Positions 17,450 through 26,221 of a DNA stretch of 64,000 nt are shown in pieces. Source of the DNA: Candidatus Hecatella orcuttiae (GTDB taxonomy: Archaea > Thermoproteota > Bathyarchaeia > Hecatellales > Hecatellaceae). The notes beneath the pieces were generated by a model, which saw only the letters and a program-made list of their open reading frames with translations, was not told the origin of the DNA and did no database searches. A program made the position numbers and the translations under genes. How positions within the stretch are numbered: the first letter of the stretch is position 1; each line of letters opens with the position of its first letter. The stretch lies in contig MTLY02000002.1 in assembly GCA_002011035.2 (NCBI GenBank), positions 1 through 64,000 of the forward strand, read 5' to 3'.

Positions 17450-17608
17450 ACACCTACAGCTACGATGATGCCTAAACCTACGGACAGCCGGTTTTAACTT
17501 TAAGAAGAGCTGGAAGGATAAAAGGTTTCCATTCTCTACAAAACACAGTAAAAGTCTCCTAATGGGTTGCTGCTGAAAAGAAGCCAGCGATAGGCCGCAG
17601 AGAGACTG

Positions 17609-18241
17609 TTAGGCTTGTTCCCCTTGCTCAGCTACGCATTCTTCACAGACAAAGCTTCCGTTGGCTTCTGTGAGCATGTCAGACCATTGGCCGCAACTGT
17701 CACAATATCCGGCTAGAGGTAGTCCGCCTCTTACAGGGGTAATTACGCCAGCTTTCGCTTTTTCTTGGATTATCTCCAACAGCGTCGGTGTAACCTGAAT
17801 AATTTCTTTACTTGAAACAATGCCCACCATCTTGCCTTTGTCCATGACTAAGAGTCTTCGAACGTTTAGCTTATTCATTATCTTCGCCGCTTCATCGAGG
17901 GAATATTCCGGCGGCACGGTGGCTAGGGGAGAGCTCATGATGTCTTTAGCCTTAACCAGAGAGGGCACAGTGTTGTGAACGACAACCCTCCTAACGATGT
18001 CTCTTTCCGTAATGATCCCCACAGGGTTCTTATCCTCATCCACCACAACGATGCTACCTATCTCTTGGTCGCACATGATTTTAGCCGCTCTATCGATATG
18101 CTCGTCTTCTTCTATGGTATAGACAGGAGTCCGCATCACGTCTTTGATTTTAACGGTAGCGCTTGGACTCGCAGAACTGACTTGGTTTGAATCTTTTGGA
18201 AGCCGAGTTTGAGCCATATTGTAAACACCGGTTAGGGTCAC
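17609..18241 (-). CDS. Tandem CBS-domain protein with C-terminal zinc ribbon
   Basis: A 210-aa protein with two CBS domains (about 28-85 and 95-150: MRTPVYTIEEDEHIDRAAKI, MSSPLATVPPEYSLDEAAKI). The C-terminal CDSCGQW...CEECVAEQ pairs form a zinc ribbon. CBS pairs bind adenosine nucleotides; the ribbon could contact nucleic acid or a partner. TTTATAGTTTAC about 40 nt upstream may be its TATA element. Start could be GTG 18241 or ATG 18217. Target unknown. Confidence 0.85.
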   Translation of the reverse strand: MTLTGVYNMAQTRLPKDSNQVSSASPSATVKIKDVMRTPVYTIEEDEHIDRAAKIMCDQEIGSIVVVDEDKNPVGIITERDIVRRVVVHNTVPSLVKAKDIMSSPLATVPPEYSLDEAAKIMNKLNVRRLLVMDKGKMVGIVSSKEIIQVTPTLLEIIQEKAKAGVITPVRGGLPLAGYCDSCGQWSDMLTEANGSFVCEECVAEQGEQA

Positions 18242-18371
18242 GGATCACTTCATCCTCAAAGAGAGGAAATTCAGTAAACTATAAATGTCTTACTACTAAA
18301 ACAGGCTAAACGCAAAAAAGTGGAAAAGCTATGATAAAACTTTCACCACTGAAATAAAGATATTGAAGACC

Positions 18372-18522
18372 ATGATGGAGCTCCGCGAACTAGATGAACA
18401 AGTTAACAGGTTTCTGCGAGGAAATAACGTAAAAAAAAGTCATATCAGTAAGCGATACCTGCACTTCAGGAGAAAAGGGAATGACCATAGGCCTCATTCG
18501 AGTAGTTGCCTACGAAGCCTAA
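18372..18522 (+). pseudogene. Small ORF split at an A8 run (candidate frameshifted gene)
   Basis: The 391-bp gap between the CBS gene and ubiX contains an ORF starting MMELRELDEQVNRFLRGNNVKK. At A8 (18431-18438) a one-base shift connects it to an equally protein-like frame, VISVSDTCTSGEKG then MTIGLIRVVAYEA, stop at 18522. Joined, this is a ~50-aa protein with an amphipathic N-terminal helix. It may be a real small gene broken by an indel, a sequencing error in the homopolymer, or slippage. The rest of the gap shows nothing I recognise. Confidence 0.35.
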
Positions 18523-18632
18523 GTTCCCAGCTTCCGCCCAATGAAACATCCGACAAGCAGGAGCTTAGTTGTCTCCCTTTTTGGGAGAACTTATAAGCAT
18601 GCCGTCCCATATATCTGGAAAAGTGGTCCTTT

Positions 18633-19235
18633 TTGGCTCCTCATCTGATAGTAGGCATTTCAGGGGCAAGCGGAGCCGTCTATGGCATAAAACTGCTGGA
18701 AACACTTCGGAAAAACCACAATGTGAAAACGCATCTGGTAGTAACCAAGGCAGCTTGGACTACCATAAAACTGGAGACAGGCCTAAGTAAGGATGATGTG
18801 AAGAAACTCGCCAGCTTCTACCATAAAATAGACGACCTGTCCGCCGTCATCTCCAGCGGAAGCTTCAAAACTCAAGGGATGGCGGTGGTACCTTGTAGCA
18901 TGAAAACCCTAGCCGGGATAGCTCACGGTTACGCAGACAACTTGCTCCTAAGAGCTGCCGATGTTACTCTGAAGGAAAGAAGACCCTTAGTCCTAGTTCC
19001 GAGAGAGACCCCCCTGAACATCATCCACCTTGAAAACATGCTGAAAGCAGCCCACGCAGGGGCTGTGATATTACCCCCCGCACCTGGCTTCTACCATAAA
19101 CCTAAAACAGTCACCGACATGGTAAACTACGTCGTAGGTAGGATTTTAGACTGCTTCCAGATCGAACACGGTCTATACCGAAGGTGGGAAGGCGTTAAGC
19201 CGGGGAAACCGTTGAAGTCTCCAAGGCTTTCGTAG
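18633..19235 (+). CDS. ubiX: Flavin prenyltransferase, UbiX/Pad1 family
   Basis: A 200-aa flavoprotein making prenylated FMN, cofactor of UbiD-type decarboxylases. Signatures: VGISGASGAVYGIKLLETL (FMN binding), VVTKAAW, SGSFKTQGMAVVPCSMKTLAGIA (broken: SGSFKTQGM, VVPCSMKTLAGIA), and RRPLVLVPRETPLN. Starts with TTG 18633. No UbiD is present in the window, so its client enzyme lies elsewhere. Confidence 0.94.
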   Translation: MAPHLIVGISGASGAVYGIKLLETLRKNHNVKTHLVVTKAAWTTIKLETGLSKDDVKKLASFYHKIDDLSAVISSGSFKTQGMAVVPCSMKTLAGIAHGYADNLLLRAADVTLKERRPLVLVPRETPLNIIHLENMLKAAHAGAVILPPAPGFYHKPKTVTDMVNYVVGRILDCFQIEHGLYRRWEGVKPGKPLKSPRLS

Positions 19236-19309
19236 TCTTGGCAGAATTTTTATAAAGATACTGCCATTCTAACCTTTCGCTGCCGGAGGCAGAGCTGGGA
19301 AGCTGAACC

Positions 19310-20389
19310 ATGCTCAAAGTCCTCTGCATAGCTCACCGAGGAGCCAGCGCCTACGAGCCTGAGAACACTTTAGCCGCTGTGGAGGCGGCTATTGCTTTGA
19401 AAGCGGACATGGTGGAGGTGGACCTTCGGCTGAGCAAGGACGGTTTTCCCGTGGTCGTCCATGACAGAACCGTGGACAGAACCACCGACGGCTCAGGTCC
19501 TGTCGGAAACCTAACCTTAGACCAGTTGAAAAAGCTGGACGCTGGAGGAGGAGCCCGCATACCCACCCTAGAAGAAGTTGTCTCAGCCGTGAAAGACAAA
19601 GCAGGCTTGGTCGTTGAACTGAAGGAGAAAGGCTTAGAGAAAAAAGTCTTAGAATCTTTAAAACCCCTCCGCAGCCGGGTGATGGTTACATCTTTTTTTC
19701 ACACGGCTTTGAAGAAAGTTAAAGAGCTCGATCCCCAAGTCGAAACGGGGATCATCATCAAAAGCGAACCCCTACAGATCTCCCAGCTTATCCTCCAAGC
19801 CAAGGCGAACGCTGTTTTCCCAGACTACAGGTATGTAACAGCGACCATGGTGAAGGAAGCCCACCGCAATGGCTTCGCCATCATACCTTGGACGGTGGAT
19901 GAAATCGGAGAAGCCCAAAGGCTTGTTCGCATGGGAGTCGACGGCATCGTTACCAACAGGCCCAATCTTTTCTCCGCTGATCCTTCTAAGCTTCACAGAG
20001 CCTGGAGAGTCTTTCTTGCAGGGCCTATTCAGGGAATGGAAGCAGACCAAGGCTACAGGGAGACTCTAAAGCGGATTCTGAGGGAGAAATCTTTCGAAGT
20101 TGTAGACCCTTGGGAGAGGGAGAAATTCTATTATCCCCAAAGCCAAGAGGGGGTCAAAGGTCTCATCCGAAGAGACCTGATGGACATCGACCGGTGCGAA
20201 TTTTTTCTAGCCTTTCTTCCCCGACTGTCTATGGGAGTGGCTATGGAGCTTTTCCACGCCAAGAAAAAGGGTAAGGAAACCTTTGTCCTAACCTCCCTGA
20301 AGGAGCTGAGCCCATGGGTCGCCGCCCACGCCGACCGGGTCTTTCGAACGTTTGATGAGCTGGAAACCTATCTGGCAGAGTTAAGGTGA
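19310..20389 (+). CDS. Glycerophosphodiesterase fused to a nucleoside 2-deoxyribosyltransferase-like domain
   Basis: A 359-aa two-domain protein. Residues 1-~225 are a GDPD TIM barrel with His9-Arg10 (AHRGASAYEPENT), Glu36, Asp38 and His51 (EVDLRLSKDG, VVHDRTVDRT), the metal/catalytic set of glycerophosphodiester phosphodiesterases. Residues ~233-359 are a Rossmann-like NDT/DUF4406-type domain: RVFLAGPIQGME, DLMDIDRCEFFLAF, GVAMELFHAKKKGKETF, where Glu is the candidate nucleophile. The join lies inside a continuous frame with no stop. I know of no standard pairing of these domains. It may process a nucleotide-linked or phosphodiester metabolite, which is inference. Confidence 0.82.
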   Translation: MLKVLCIAHRGASAYEPENTLAAVEAAIALKADMVEVDLRLSKDGFPVVVHDRTVDRTTDGSGPVGNLTLDQLKKLDAGGGARIPTLEEVVSAVKDKAGLVVELKEKGLEKKVLESLKPLRSRVMVTSFFHTALKKVKELDPQVETGIIIKSEPLQISQLILQAKANAVFPDYRYVTATMVKEAHRNGFAIIPWTVDEIGEAQRLVRMGVDGIVTNRPNLFSADPSKLHRAWRVFLAGPIQGMEADQGYRETLKRILREKSFEVVDPWEREKFYYPQSQEGVKGLIRRDLMDIDRCEFFLAFLPRLSMGVAMELFHAKKKGKETFVLTSLKELSPWVAAHADRVFRTFDELETYLAELR

Positions 20390-20401
20390 ACAGCCGCCAG
20401 C

Positions 20402-21754
20402 CTATTTCTGCATGTTTTTGACGAGAGTTTGAAGGCCCTCCGCTATCTTTGCTATTTGTTCTTCCACTCTTCTATCCAGAACCATGAACCTTCGCGGATA
20501 AGGAATCTCAATCCCGTTGGCGTCGAACTCCTTCTTGATCTGGTAGAGCAAGTCCCGAGCCATCATGAAGGCGGTAGGCTGGTCTTTGGCTCTGGAAAGC
20601 AGCCGGAGGGATATCCCGGATTCAGCGTACTCCATCACCACCACGTTGGGAAGGTTGCCGATGGGCATGCAGTCAGGGTGCTTCTTGGCTACCTCCACCA
20701 TGATTTTCATCGCCTTGTCGAGGTCGGATTCGTAGCTTATCTGGACGAACACCGGAACTAGCATCGTTGGGTCTCCGATGCTGTAGTTTATGATAACCTC
20801 CGACTGGAAGACAGAGTTAGGAACCATCAGCCGCCTGTTATCCCAAGTGCGGAGGATGGTGTGCACCAGTTTGATATCCTCCACGAAGCAAAAATCGTTT
20901 TTGAACACCACAGCCTCCCCTATTCTGAAAGGCTGGGAAATAGCCACCAACATCCCAGATATAATGTTGGACAGACTGGACTGGGCGGCTAAACCTATCA
21001 CAATGGAGGCGAAACCTGCTGCTACAAATATGGAGGCTATGACTCCCCCCGCTGTGGGAAAAGTGCTGAGGGTTACGGCTGCAACGCCTATGAAACTTAC
21101 AACCATCAGCATCAGCCTCCTCAGGAAAAAATACGTGGTCATCAGCTTGGGCTCCTTGACGACTAGGCCGTGAATATACCTGCTGGTAACGACGTTTAGA
21201 ACGTAGACCAGCATGAAGACAGCGGCAACTCCGGCGATGAAGTACAAGGCTGAAGACACTGTCCTCGTGCCGATGGCCGGAGTCAAAGGTGAAGCGATGA
21301 AAATGTATATCACAGCGATGAGGCTGACAAGGTAGAGGCTGTAGACGATCATCCTGCGGAGAATATTGAGAGAAGCAGTCACCTCAGGCCTCTGTTTGGA
21401 GAGCCTTTCGCTTCGCGCGATGAGGAAGCCGTTGAGGACTACACCCACAATCCTGACAGCGAGGATGACGACCAGTATTTCGGCGACAATCGCCAAGTAG
21501 CTTGTTTCCACCCACCCGGGGAGCAGTCCGGGAAGTCTTGAGTTAAGGTATCCAGTAGCTGAGATGACGCCTGTGGCGACTATGAGCAGCGATATAGGTC
21601 CCTTCACCGTTGCCAAAGCGTACCTCTGCATCCCCCTTCTCCGCCCGAACAGCTTCACAGCGTATTTTTTGGTCAGGAAAAAAAGGCTGGCTGCCATCAA
21701 AACCGAGGCAGCTACCATCACCCCGGCGACGGCTAGGTTGATGAACAGAGACAA
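20402..21754 (-). CDS. mscS: Small-conductance mechanosensitive channel, MscS family
   Basis: A 450-aa membrane protein with about five N-terminal helices before the MscS core. The pore helix is Gly/Ala-rich (GGVIASIFVAAGFASIVIGLAAQSSLS, in pieces GGVIASIFVAAGF and IGLAAQSSLSNIISG). The beta domain follows (QPFRIGEAVVF, EDIKLVHTILRTWDNRRLMVPNS), then the cytoplasmic vestibule. It releases osmolytes under membrane tension. Convergent with the GDPD fusion. Confidence 0.92.
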   Translation of the reverse strand: MSLFINLAVAGVMVAASVLMAASLFFLTKKYAVKLFGRRRGMQRYALATVKGPISLLIVATGVISATGYLNSRLPGLLPGWVETSYLAIVAEILVVILAVRIVGVVLNGFLIARSERLSKQRPEVTASLNILRRMIVYSLYLVSLIAVIYIFIASPLTPAIGTRTVSSALYFIAGVAAVFMLVYVLNVVTSRYIHGLVVKEPKLMTTYFFLRRLMLMVVSFIGVAAVTLSTFPTAGGVIASIFVAAGFASIVIGLAAQSSLSNIISGMLVAISQPFRIGEAVVFKNDFCFVEDIKLVHTILRTWDNRRLMVPNSVFQSEVIINYSIGDPTMLVPVFVQISYESDLDKAMKIMVEVAKKHPDCMPIGNLPNVVVMEYAESGISLRLLSRAKDQPTAFMMARDLLYQIKKEFDANGIEIPYPRRFMVLDRRVEEQIAKIAEGLQTLVKNMQK

Positions 21755-21904
21755 GTCCTGTTTCCCCCATTCTCCATGTTTCCTGAATTACCATACCAGC
21801 CCGGCTATTTAAATCACCAGCTCCAACCGGTTCTCCTCCAGTTTTGAAATAAACTTTTTCTACCGTCAAAACAGGCAATCATACCGGGAAGAACCTCGGA
21901 AAAC

Positions 21905-22816
21905 TTGGTGGGAGCAAATGTGCCAACCCAAACCACGCTTCACGGCCCGGCTGAAAAGCCTGTGTTCAGAAGACGGAAACGTCAATCCCCCTTCATCCGT
22001 CTTTTCAACAAAGCCCCTGCCGGCATTCTCTGCCCAAATTTTTGGCTTCTAGCCTGGGCGGACGGCTGCCCATACCAGTGCACCTACTGTTTTCTTCAGG
22101 GGACGTTTCGCGGGCAGGTGGAGCCGGTGGTCTTCATCAACCTCAACGATCTCTTTCGAGAGTTGGATTCATGGCTTAAAGCGGACGGGGCGCCGAGGCT
22201 TCTGAACGCGGGGGAACTCACTGACTCCCTAGCTATCACCACTTATGTTGCTGAGAAACTCGTAGAACGTTTCGGAAAGCAGAGCCGACATAAACTCCTC
22301 CTGCTGACCAAATCGGATGGAGTGAACGCTCTCCTGTCGCTGCCTCATCGAGGGCAGACAATCCTCAGCTTTTCTCTAAACCCTCCAACCGTAGCGAAAC
22401 GCTTTGAGCTGGGAGCCCCCCCTCCTTGGCATCGTTTAGACGCAGCCACGGCAGCGAAAAAGGCTGGCTATCCGGTGCGGATAAGGGTGGACCCCATGAT
22501 CCCTGTGGAAGGCTGGAGGGAAGCCTACACAGAATTAGCCGACAGAATTAGCAGATTGAGGCCTGAAAGGGTGACCTTGGGCAGCTTGAGGTTCTTCCCC
22601 ATCGTTCCAGCCCACAGCCGGAGGGATAAATCTGTGTTCAGCTACGGGGGCGAGCGGAGTGGGGACGGTCGAATACGGGTTCCCCGGGATACGCGGATGG
22701 AAATGTATCGGCTGATGGTTGAGAGACTTGAAGATGTGCCGGTGGGTCTATGTAAGGAGACTGTGGATGTAGTCAAGGCTCTAGGGTTGCCCAATAAATG
22801 CAATTGCGTACTCTGA
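21905..22816 (+). CDS. Radical SAM protein, spore photoproduct lyase-like (COG1533)
   Basis: A 303-aa radical SAM protein. The cluster motif is CPYQCTYCFLQG (CX3CX2C) near residue 56, followed by NAGELTDSLA. The fold and length resemble SplB/COG1533 proteins. It ends CNCVL, with two further Cys. Archaea do not sporulate, so DNA photoproduct repair is only one possibility and the substrate is open. Start is TTG 21905 or GTG 21908. Confidence 0.82.
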   Translation: MVGANVPTQTTLHGPAEKPVFRRRKRQSPFIRLFNKAPAGILCPNFWLLAWADGCPYQCTYCFLQGTFRGQVEPVVFINLNDLFRELDSWLKADGAPRLLNAGELTDSLAITTYVAEKLVERFGKQSRHKLLLLTKSDGVNALLSLPHRGQTILSFSLNPPTVAKRFELGAPPPWHRLDAATAAKKAGYPVRIRVDPMIPVEGWREAYTELADRISRLRPERVTLGSLRFFPIVPAHSRRDKSVFSYGGERSGDGRIRVPRDTRMEMYRLMVERLEDVPVGLCKETVDVVKALGLPNKCNCVL

Positions 22817-22833
22817 AGTTGGAGAGGGTTTCC

Positions 22834-23919
22834 TCAGGTTGCAGGGGACAGACTTACAGATTTTGCTTTAAACTGGACAAAAACCCGGCTTCCGATTTGA
22901 AGGCTTAATTCCTCCAAGTAGCCTAAGCCCATTTCGGAGGTCAACTGCACTCCGGCATCCACGGTTATTCTGGCATGGGAATTCATGGTGATGATATCGA
23001 CGACGGTTCCGGGGAGTATATTGCATCGGCAGCTACACCACCGAGGGTTCTGGATTTTTTCTTCGGGAGAGAGAATGATATTTTGAGGCGCCACTACTGC
23101 TAGGACAAGCACACCTTCTCGGGCGGTTTGGTCTTCCGCCAGAATGCTCACTTCGCCTACTCTGACTTGGACGATGCTCCCTGAAACCTTGTAGACGCGG
23201 CCTTCGAGAACGTTTAATCCGAGAAATTCGGCGACAAACTTGGAGTTAGGTCTGCTGAGGATTTCTTCCCTGCTCCCCACCTGTTTGACTTCTCCGCTGT
23301 TGAGGACGGCGATGGTGTCTCCCAGTACGAAGGCCTCCGTCAAGTCGTGGGTTACGTAGATGGAGGTTATTTCCAGTTGGCGGGGTATTTCCTTGTACAT
23401 CCTCTTCAATTCCCTTCGAAGCCGCTCCCGGGTCAGCATGTCTAAAGCTGAAAGAGGCTCGTCTAGGAGGAGAAGTTTAGGCTGGATCACTAACGCCCTC
23501 GCCAAGGCAACCCTCTGCTTTTCCCCCCCGCTCAAGGTTTTAATACTGCGATCTTTCAGGTTAGAAATGCCTAGTAGGTCCATGATTTCAGCTGTTTTCC
23601 TCCTTTTCCCCTCAGAATCCTTGCCTTTCAAACCGAAGGCTACGTTTTCTTCCACGGTTAGGTGAGGAAAGAGGACGTAGTCTTGGGGAACATAGCCTAT
23701 CTGGCGGCTTTCCGGAGGGAGACGGGTGACGTTTCTTCCCTCAATCCATATTTCTCCTGCTTGAGGCTGCCGGAGACCTGCGATGCACTCCAATAGGAGG
23801 GTTTTTCCACTTCCCGTGGGACCTACTACAACGAAGCATCCTCCCTTCTCGACATGGAAATCTATGTTGGAGAGGGAGAAGCTTCCCAAGCTTAGGGATA
23901 ATCCTTTCACGTCGATCAA
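22834..23919 (-). CDS. modC: Molybdate/tungstate ABC transporter ATP-binding protein
   Basis: A 361-aa ATPase energising oxyanion uptake. Walker A GPTGSGKT, Q-loop YVPQDYVLFPHL, signature LSGGEKQR, Walker B LLLLDEPLSALD, and switch His (VTHDLTEA). The C-terminal ~110 residues form a MOP/TOBE-like regulatory domain with a CSCRC cluster near residue 290, which is unusual. The TTG start overlaps the TGA stop of the permease, implying translational coupling. ModABC and WtpABC cannot be separated by sequence alone. Confidence 0.92.
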   Translation of the reverse strand: MIDVKGLSLSLGSFSLSNIDFHVEKGGCFVVVGPTGSGKTLLLECIAGLRQPQAGEIWIEGRNVTRLPPESRQIGYVPQDYVLFPHLTVEENVAFGLKGKDSEGKRRKTAEIMDLLGISNLKDRSIKTLSGGEKQRVALARALVIQPKLLLLDEPLSALDMLTRERLRRELKRMYKEIPRQLEITSIYVTHDLTEAFVLGDTIAVLNSGEVKQVGSREEILSRPNSKFVAEFLGLNVLEGRVYKVSGSIVQVRVGEVSILAEDQTAREGVLVLAVVAPQNIILSPEEKIQNPRWCSCRCNILPGTVVDIITMNSHARITVDAGVQLTSEMGLGYLEELSLQIGSRVFVQFKAKSVSLSPAT

Positions 23920-24701
23920 AGGACGACACCTCTTCCAGAAATTTTCTGAAAAGCTAAAAGAGTCACAACAGCCAGTCCGATGAGTATGAAAATCACGGCC
24001 GCCGCCTTCTCCACGCTGGCTGTGGCGAGGCTGAGGTAGATGGCTATGGGCAGAGTTTCCGTCTTCATCCTCGTTGCTCCCGCCAGCATGACGGTGGCTC
24101 CGAACTCGCCCATGGCCCTAGTCCACGCTAGAATGGCTGCGGCTATAATGCCTCCCCTAGCTATGGGCAGAGTTACTTTGAAGAAGGCTTGAAACTTGTT
24201 GTAGCCCAAGGTTCTGGCGACGTTTTCATATCGGGGGTCGATGTTGTCGAAGGTGGCCTTCATCAGGCGGATGGCTAAGGCTGTGATGACGGTGAACTGC
24301 GCCAGCACGATTCCCGCCACTTGGAAGACGAACACATCCCTGACTCCGACTCCTAGGGGTGTGTTCATGAATATCAGCAGGGCGGCTCCCAAGGCCACGG
24401 GCGGCGTGACTATGGGAATGTTCAATATCACGTCTACGAAGTTTTTCCCGAAAAATTCTGTGCGGGAGAGCGTGTAGGCGGCTGGAAGAGCCACCGTCAA
24501 GCAGGCGGCGGTTGCAGCTGTGGCGGTAACCATGCTTAGTCGAATTGAAAAGAGAACTTCCCCTGAGAACAGGGCGGAAAACAAGGCCTGAGGGTCCGTA
24601 TAGAGGGCTAGGGAGGCGATTATCAGGAGTAGGAAGATGAAGAAGGCGAAAAGAAAGCTACCTGTGGTCAGCTTGAACACTTTCTCTCTACCTAAATCCA
24701 T
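23916..24701 (-). CDS. modB: Molybdate/tungstate ABC transporter permease
   Basis: A 261-aa permease with about six membrane helices. The EAA-like coupling motif is ARTLGYNKFQAFFKVTLPIARGG (here ARTLGYNKFQ, VTLPIARGG), followed by AWTRAMGEFGATVMLAG, typical of ModB/WtpB. It lies between modA and modC in the same leftward operon, 11 bp after modA. Confidence 0.93.
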   Translation of the reverse strand: MDLGREKVFKLTTGSFLFAFFIFLLLIIASLALYTDPQALFSALFSGEVLFSIRLSMVTATAATAACLTVALPAAYTLSRTEFFGKNFVDVILNIPIVTPPVALGAALLIFMNTPLGVGVRDVFVFQVAGIVLAQFTVITALAIRLMKATFDNIDPRYENVARTLGYNKFQAFFKVTLPIARGGIIAAAILAWTRAMGEFGATVMLAGATRMKTETLPIAIYLSLATASVEKAAAVIFILIGLAVVTLLAFQKISGRGVVL

Positions 24702-24712
24702 GATTCTCCCCT

Positions 24713-25561
24713 TCAGAGAGGCGGCACTTCCGCTGTGGGGGCGTAGGCTTTAGCTTCTTCAAGACTGGTGATGTAGCCGTGGCTTCTGTAGATCTCTTGA
24801 CCTTGGGGGGAGGTGAGAAATTCTAAGAATTTTTCCGCTGTTCCTTTTTTGTCGGAGAAGCTGGTAACTGCTCCAGAGATGTAGGATAGCTTTCGAAGTT
24901 TATGGGGCTCTATGGTTAAGGCGTCGACCTTATCAGGGTGCCAGCTTTCAAAGACCCGCCAGCCGATCATGGCGTCCACCTGTCCCAAGGTGAGGTAGGA
25001 TACGGCCTCCAAGTAGCTTCCGGCGTAGGTGACCACGTTTCCCTCAACTTCCTCCCAGAGGCCATTGGAGGCGAGAATGTCGACGGCGTACGCTCCGATG
25101 GCAACAGCGCCAGGGTCTGCGAGGCCTAAGCGTACTTCTGGTTTAGACAAGTCTTCTAGGGAGCGGATTTGCTGGGGATTTCCTTCCGGGACGAGGATGG
25201 CTGGGATGAGGTAGGCCAGTATCCGGACGGTTTCAGGTTCAACTAAACCGGCCTCTACCGCTTGCTGCATGTAGTCGTGGGAGCTGGGGATATAGAGGTC
25301 TCCAGATTGAGAGATCTTCATCTGAGAGAGCATGGTCCCGGAGCCGCCGAAGTGGAGTTCTACCTTTATCCCTGTTTCTTTTTCGAAGACTTTGGCAGCT
25401 TCTTCTAGAACCGGTGTGCTGACGCTGCCGCTGAACACTACAAGGGTCTCCGGCTGAGTTTCCGCTTGAAAATTTGCTCCTTTGAGGGCGCCGGCTATGG
25501 CGAGGGTTAAAACTGCAGCTAGGAGGAGAGTTAGGGTCTTTGTTGAAGCCGTTTCGCCCAC
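24713..25561 (-). CDS. modA: Molybdate/tungstate-binding extracellular protein
   Basis: A 282-aa type II periplasmic-type binding protein with an N-terminal hydrophobic signal or anchor (TLLLAAVLTLAIAGALK) and no lipobox Cys. FSGSVSTPVLEEAAKVFEKETG and GGSGTMLSQMKISQSGDLYIP are typical of ModA/WtpA oxyanion binding. It captures molybdate or tungstate for ModBC. GTG start at 25561. First gene of modABC; an inverted repeat sits about 45 bp upstream. Confidence 0.92.
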   Translation of the reverse strand: MGETASTKTLTLLLAAVLTLAIAGALKGANFQAETQPETLVVFSGSVSTPVLEEAAKVFEKETGIKVELHFGGSGTMLSQMKISQSGDLYIPSSHDYMQQAVEAGLVEPETVRILAYLIPAILVPEGNPQQIRSLEDLSKPEVRLGLADPGAVAIGAYAVDILASNGLWEEVEGNVVTYAGSYLEAVSYLTLGQVDAMIGWRVFESWHPDKVDALTIEPHKLRKLSYISGAVTSFSDKKGTAEKFLEFLTSPQGQEIYRSHGYITSLEEAKAYAPTAEVPPL

Positions 25562-25603
25562 CCTTTCTTCTAGGGTGATGATCTGTCAGATTTAACTCAT
25601 ATA

Positions 25604-25627
25604 GTTTACTGATTAGGATAAGTAAAC
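25604..25627. promoter_or_regulatory. Inverted repeat, candidate operator of modABC
   Basis: GTTTACT (25604-25610) and AGTAAAC (25621-25627) form a perfect 7-bp inverted repeat with a 10-bp spacer. On the leftward strand it lies just downstream of a TATA-like TTATAAAC (about 25635-25642) and upstream of modA, the place for a repressor. The divergent gene encodes a Tfx-type regulator, the natural candidate ligand; this is inference. Confidence 0.45.
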
Positions 25628-25732
25628 AAAATAGTTTATAATAGGCCTTTCAAAGTCTCAGGTTCGCCTTACTTCGCGTCTCCTGCGTAACGTTATTAGG
25701 GAAATACCGCCATTGATCACCTTAGATAAGGC

Positions 25733-26146
25733 ATGGCCAAGACTCCTCAAGCCCTTCTCACAAGCCGGCAAATCGAAATCCTCCGGCTGAGAAGGCAGGG
25801 GTTAACCCAGAAGGAAGTAGCGGAGAGGCTGAACACCACTCGAGAAAACGTCAACATACTGGAAAACAGAGCCTACAGAAACATCAGGCGGGCGACCGCC
25901 ACCTTGGAGCTGCTGAACAGCCTCCAACTCTCAACCCGGTTCACCATCCCGGCTAAGACCCCTATCTTGGAGATCCCCCGAATGGTGTTGGACAAGGCGG
26001 ATGAGGCTAAGCTGAGGGTGAAAAGCGACTGCATAGAAATCTTAGAGAGGATTAAATCTAAGGCGCGAAACAAGATCAGACATAAGCACTTGGTTAAGCC
26101 GCTAACCATCACCCTTCTGCTGGACGGGGAATACACCGTAGAATAA
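25733..26146 (+). CDS. tfx: Tfx family DNA-binding regulator
   Basis: A 137-aa protein with an N-terminal sigma-like helix-turn-helix (LLTSRQIEILRLRRQGLTQKEVAERLNTT, where QKEVAERLNTTRENVNILE holds the HTH) and the Tfx C-terminal domain ending ITLLLDGEYTVE. Tfx from Methanothermobacter binds the molybdenum formylmethanofuran dehydrogenase promoter. Here it is divergent from modABC with 171 bp between starts, which supports a molybdenum-responsive role. Confidence 0.85.
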   Translation: MAKTPQALLTSRQIEILRLRRQGLTQKEVAERLNTTRENVNILENRAYRNIRRATATLELLNSLQLSTRFTIPAKTPILEIPRMVLDKADEAKLRVKSDCIEILERIKSKARNKIRHKHLVKPLTITLLLDGEYTVE

Positions 26147-26221
26147 GGGCGAGGAGTCACCGTAGGCTTGGGGAAGACGAGGCAGATAAAAGAGCGTTTT
26201 GAGTAGCTCTAACCGAAGCTC

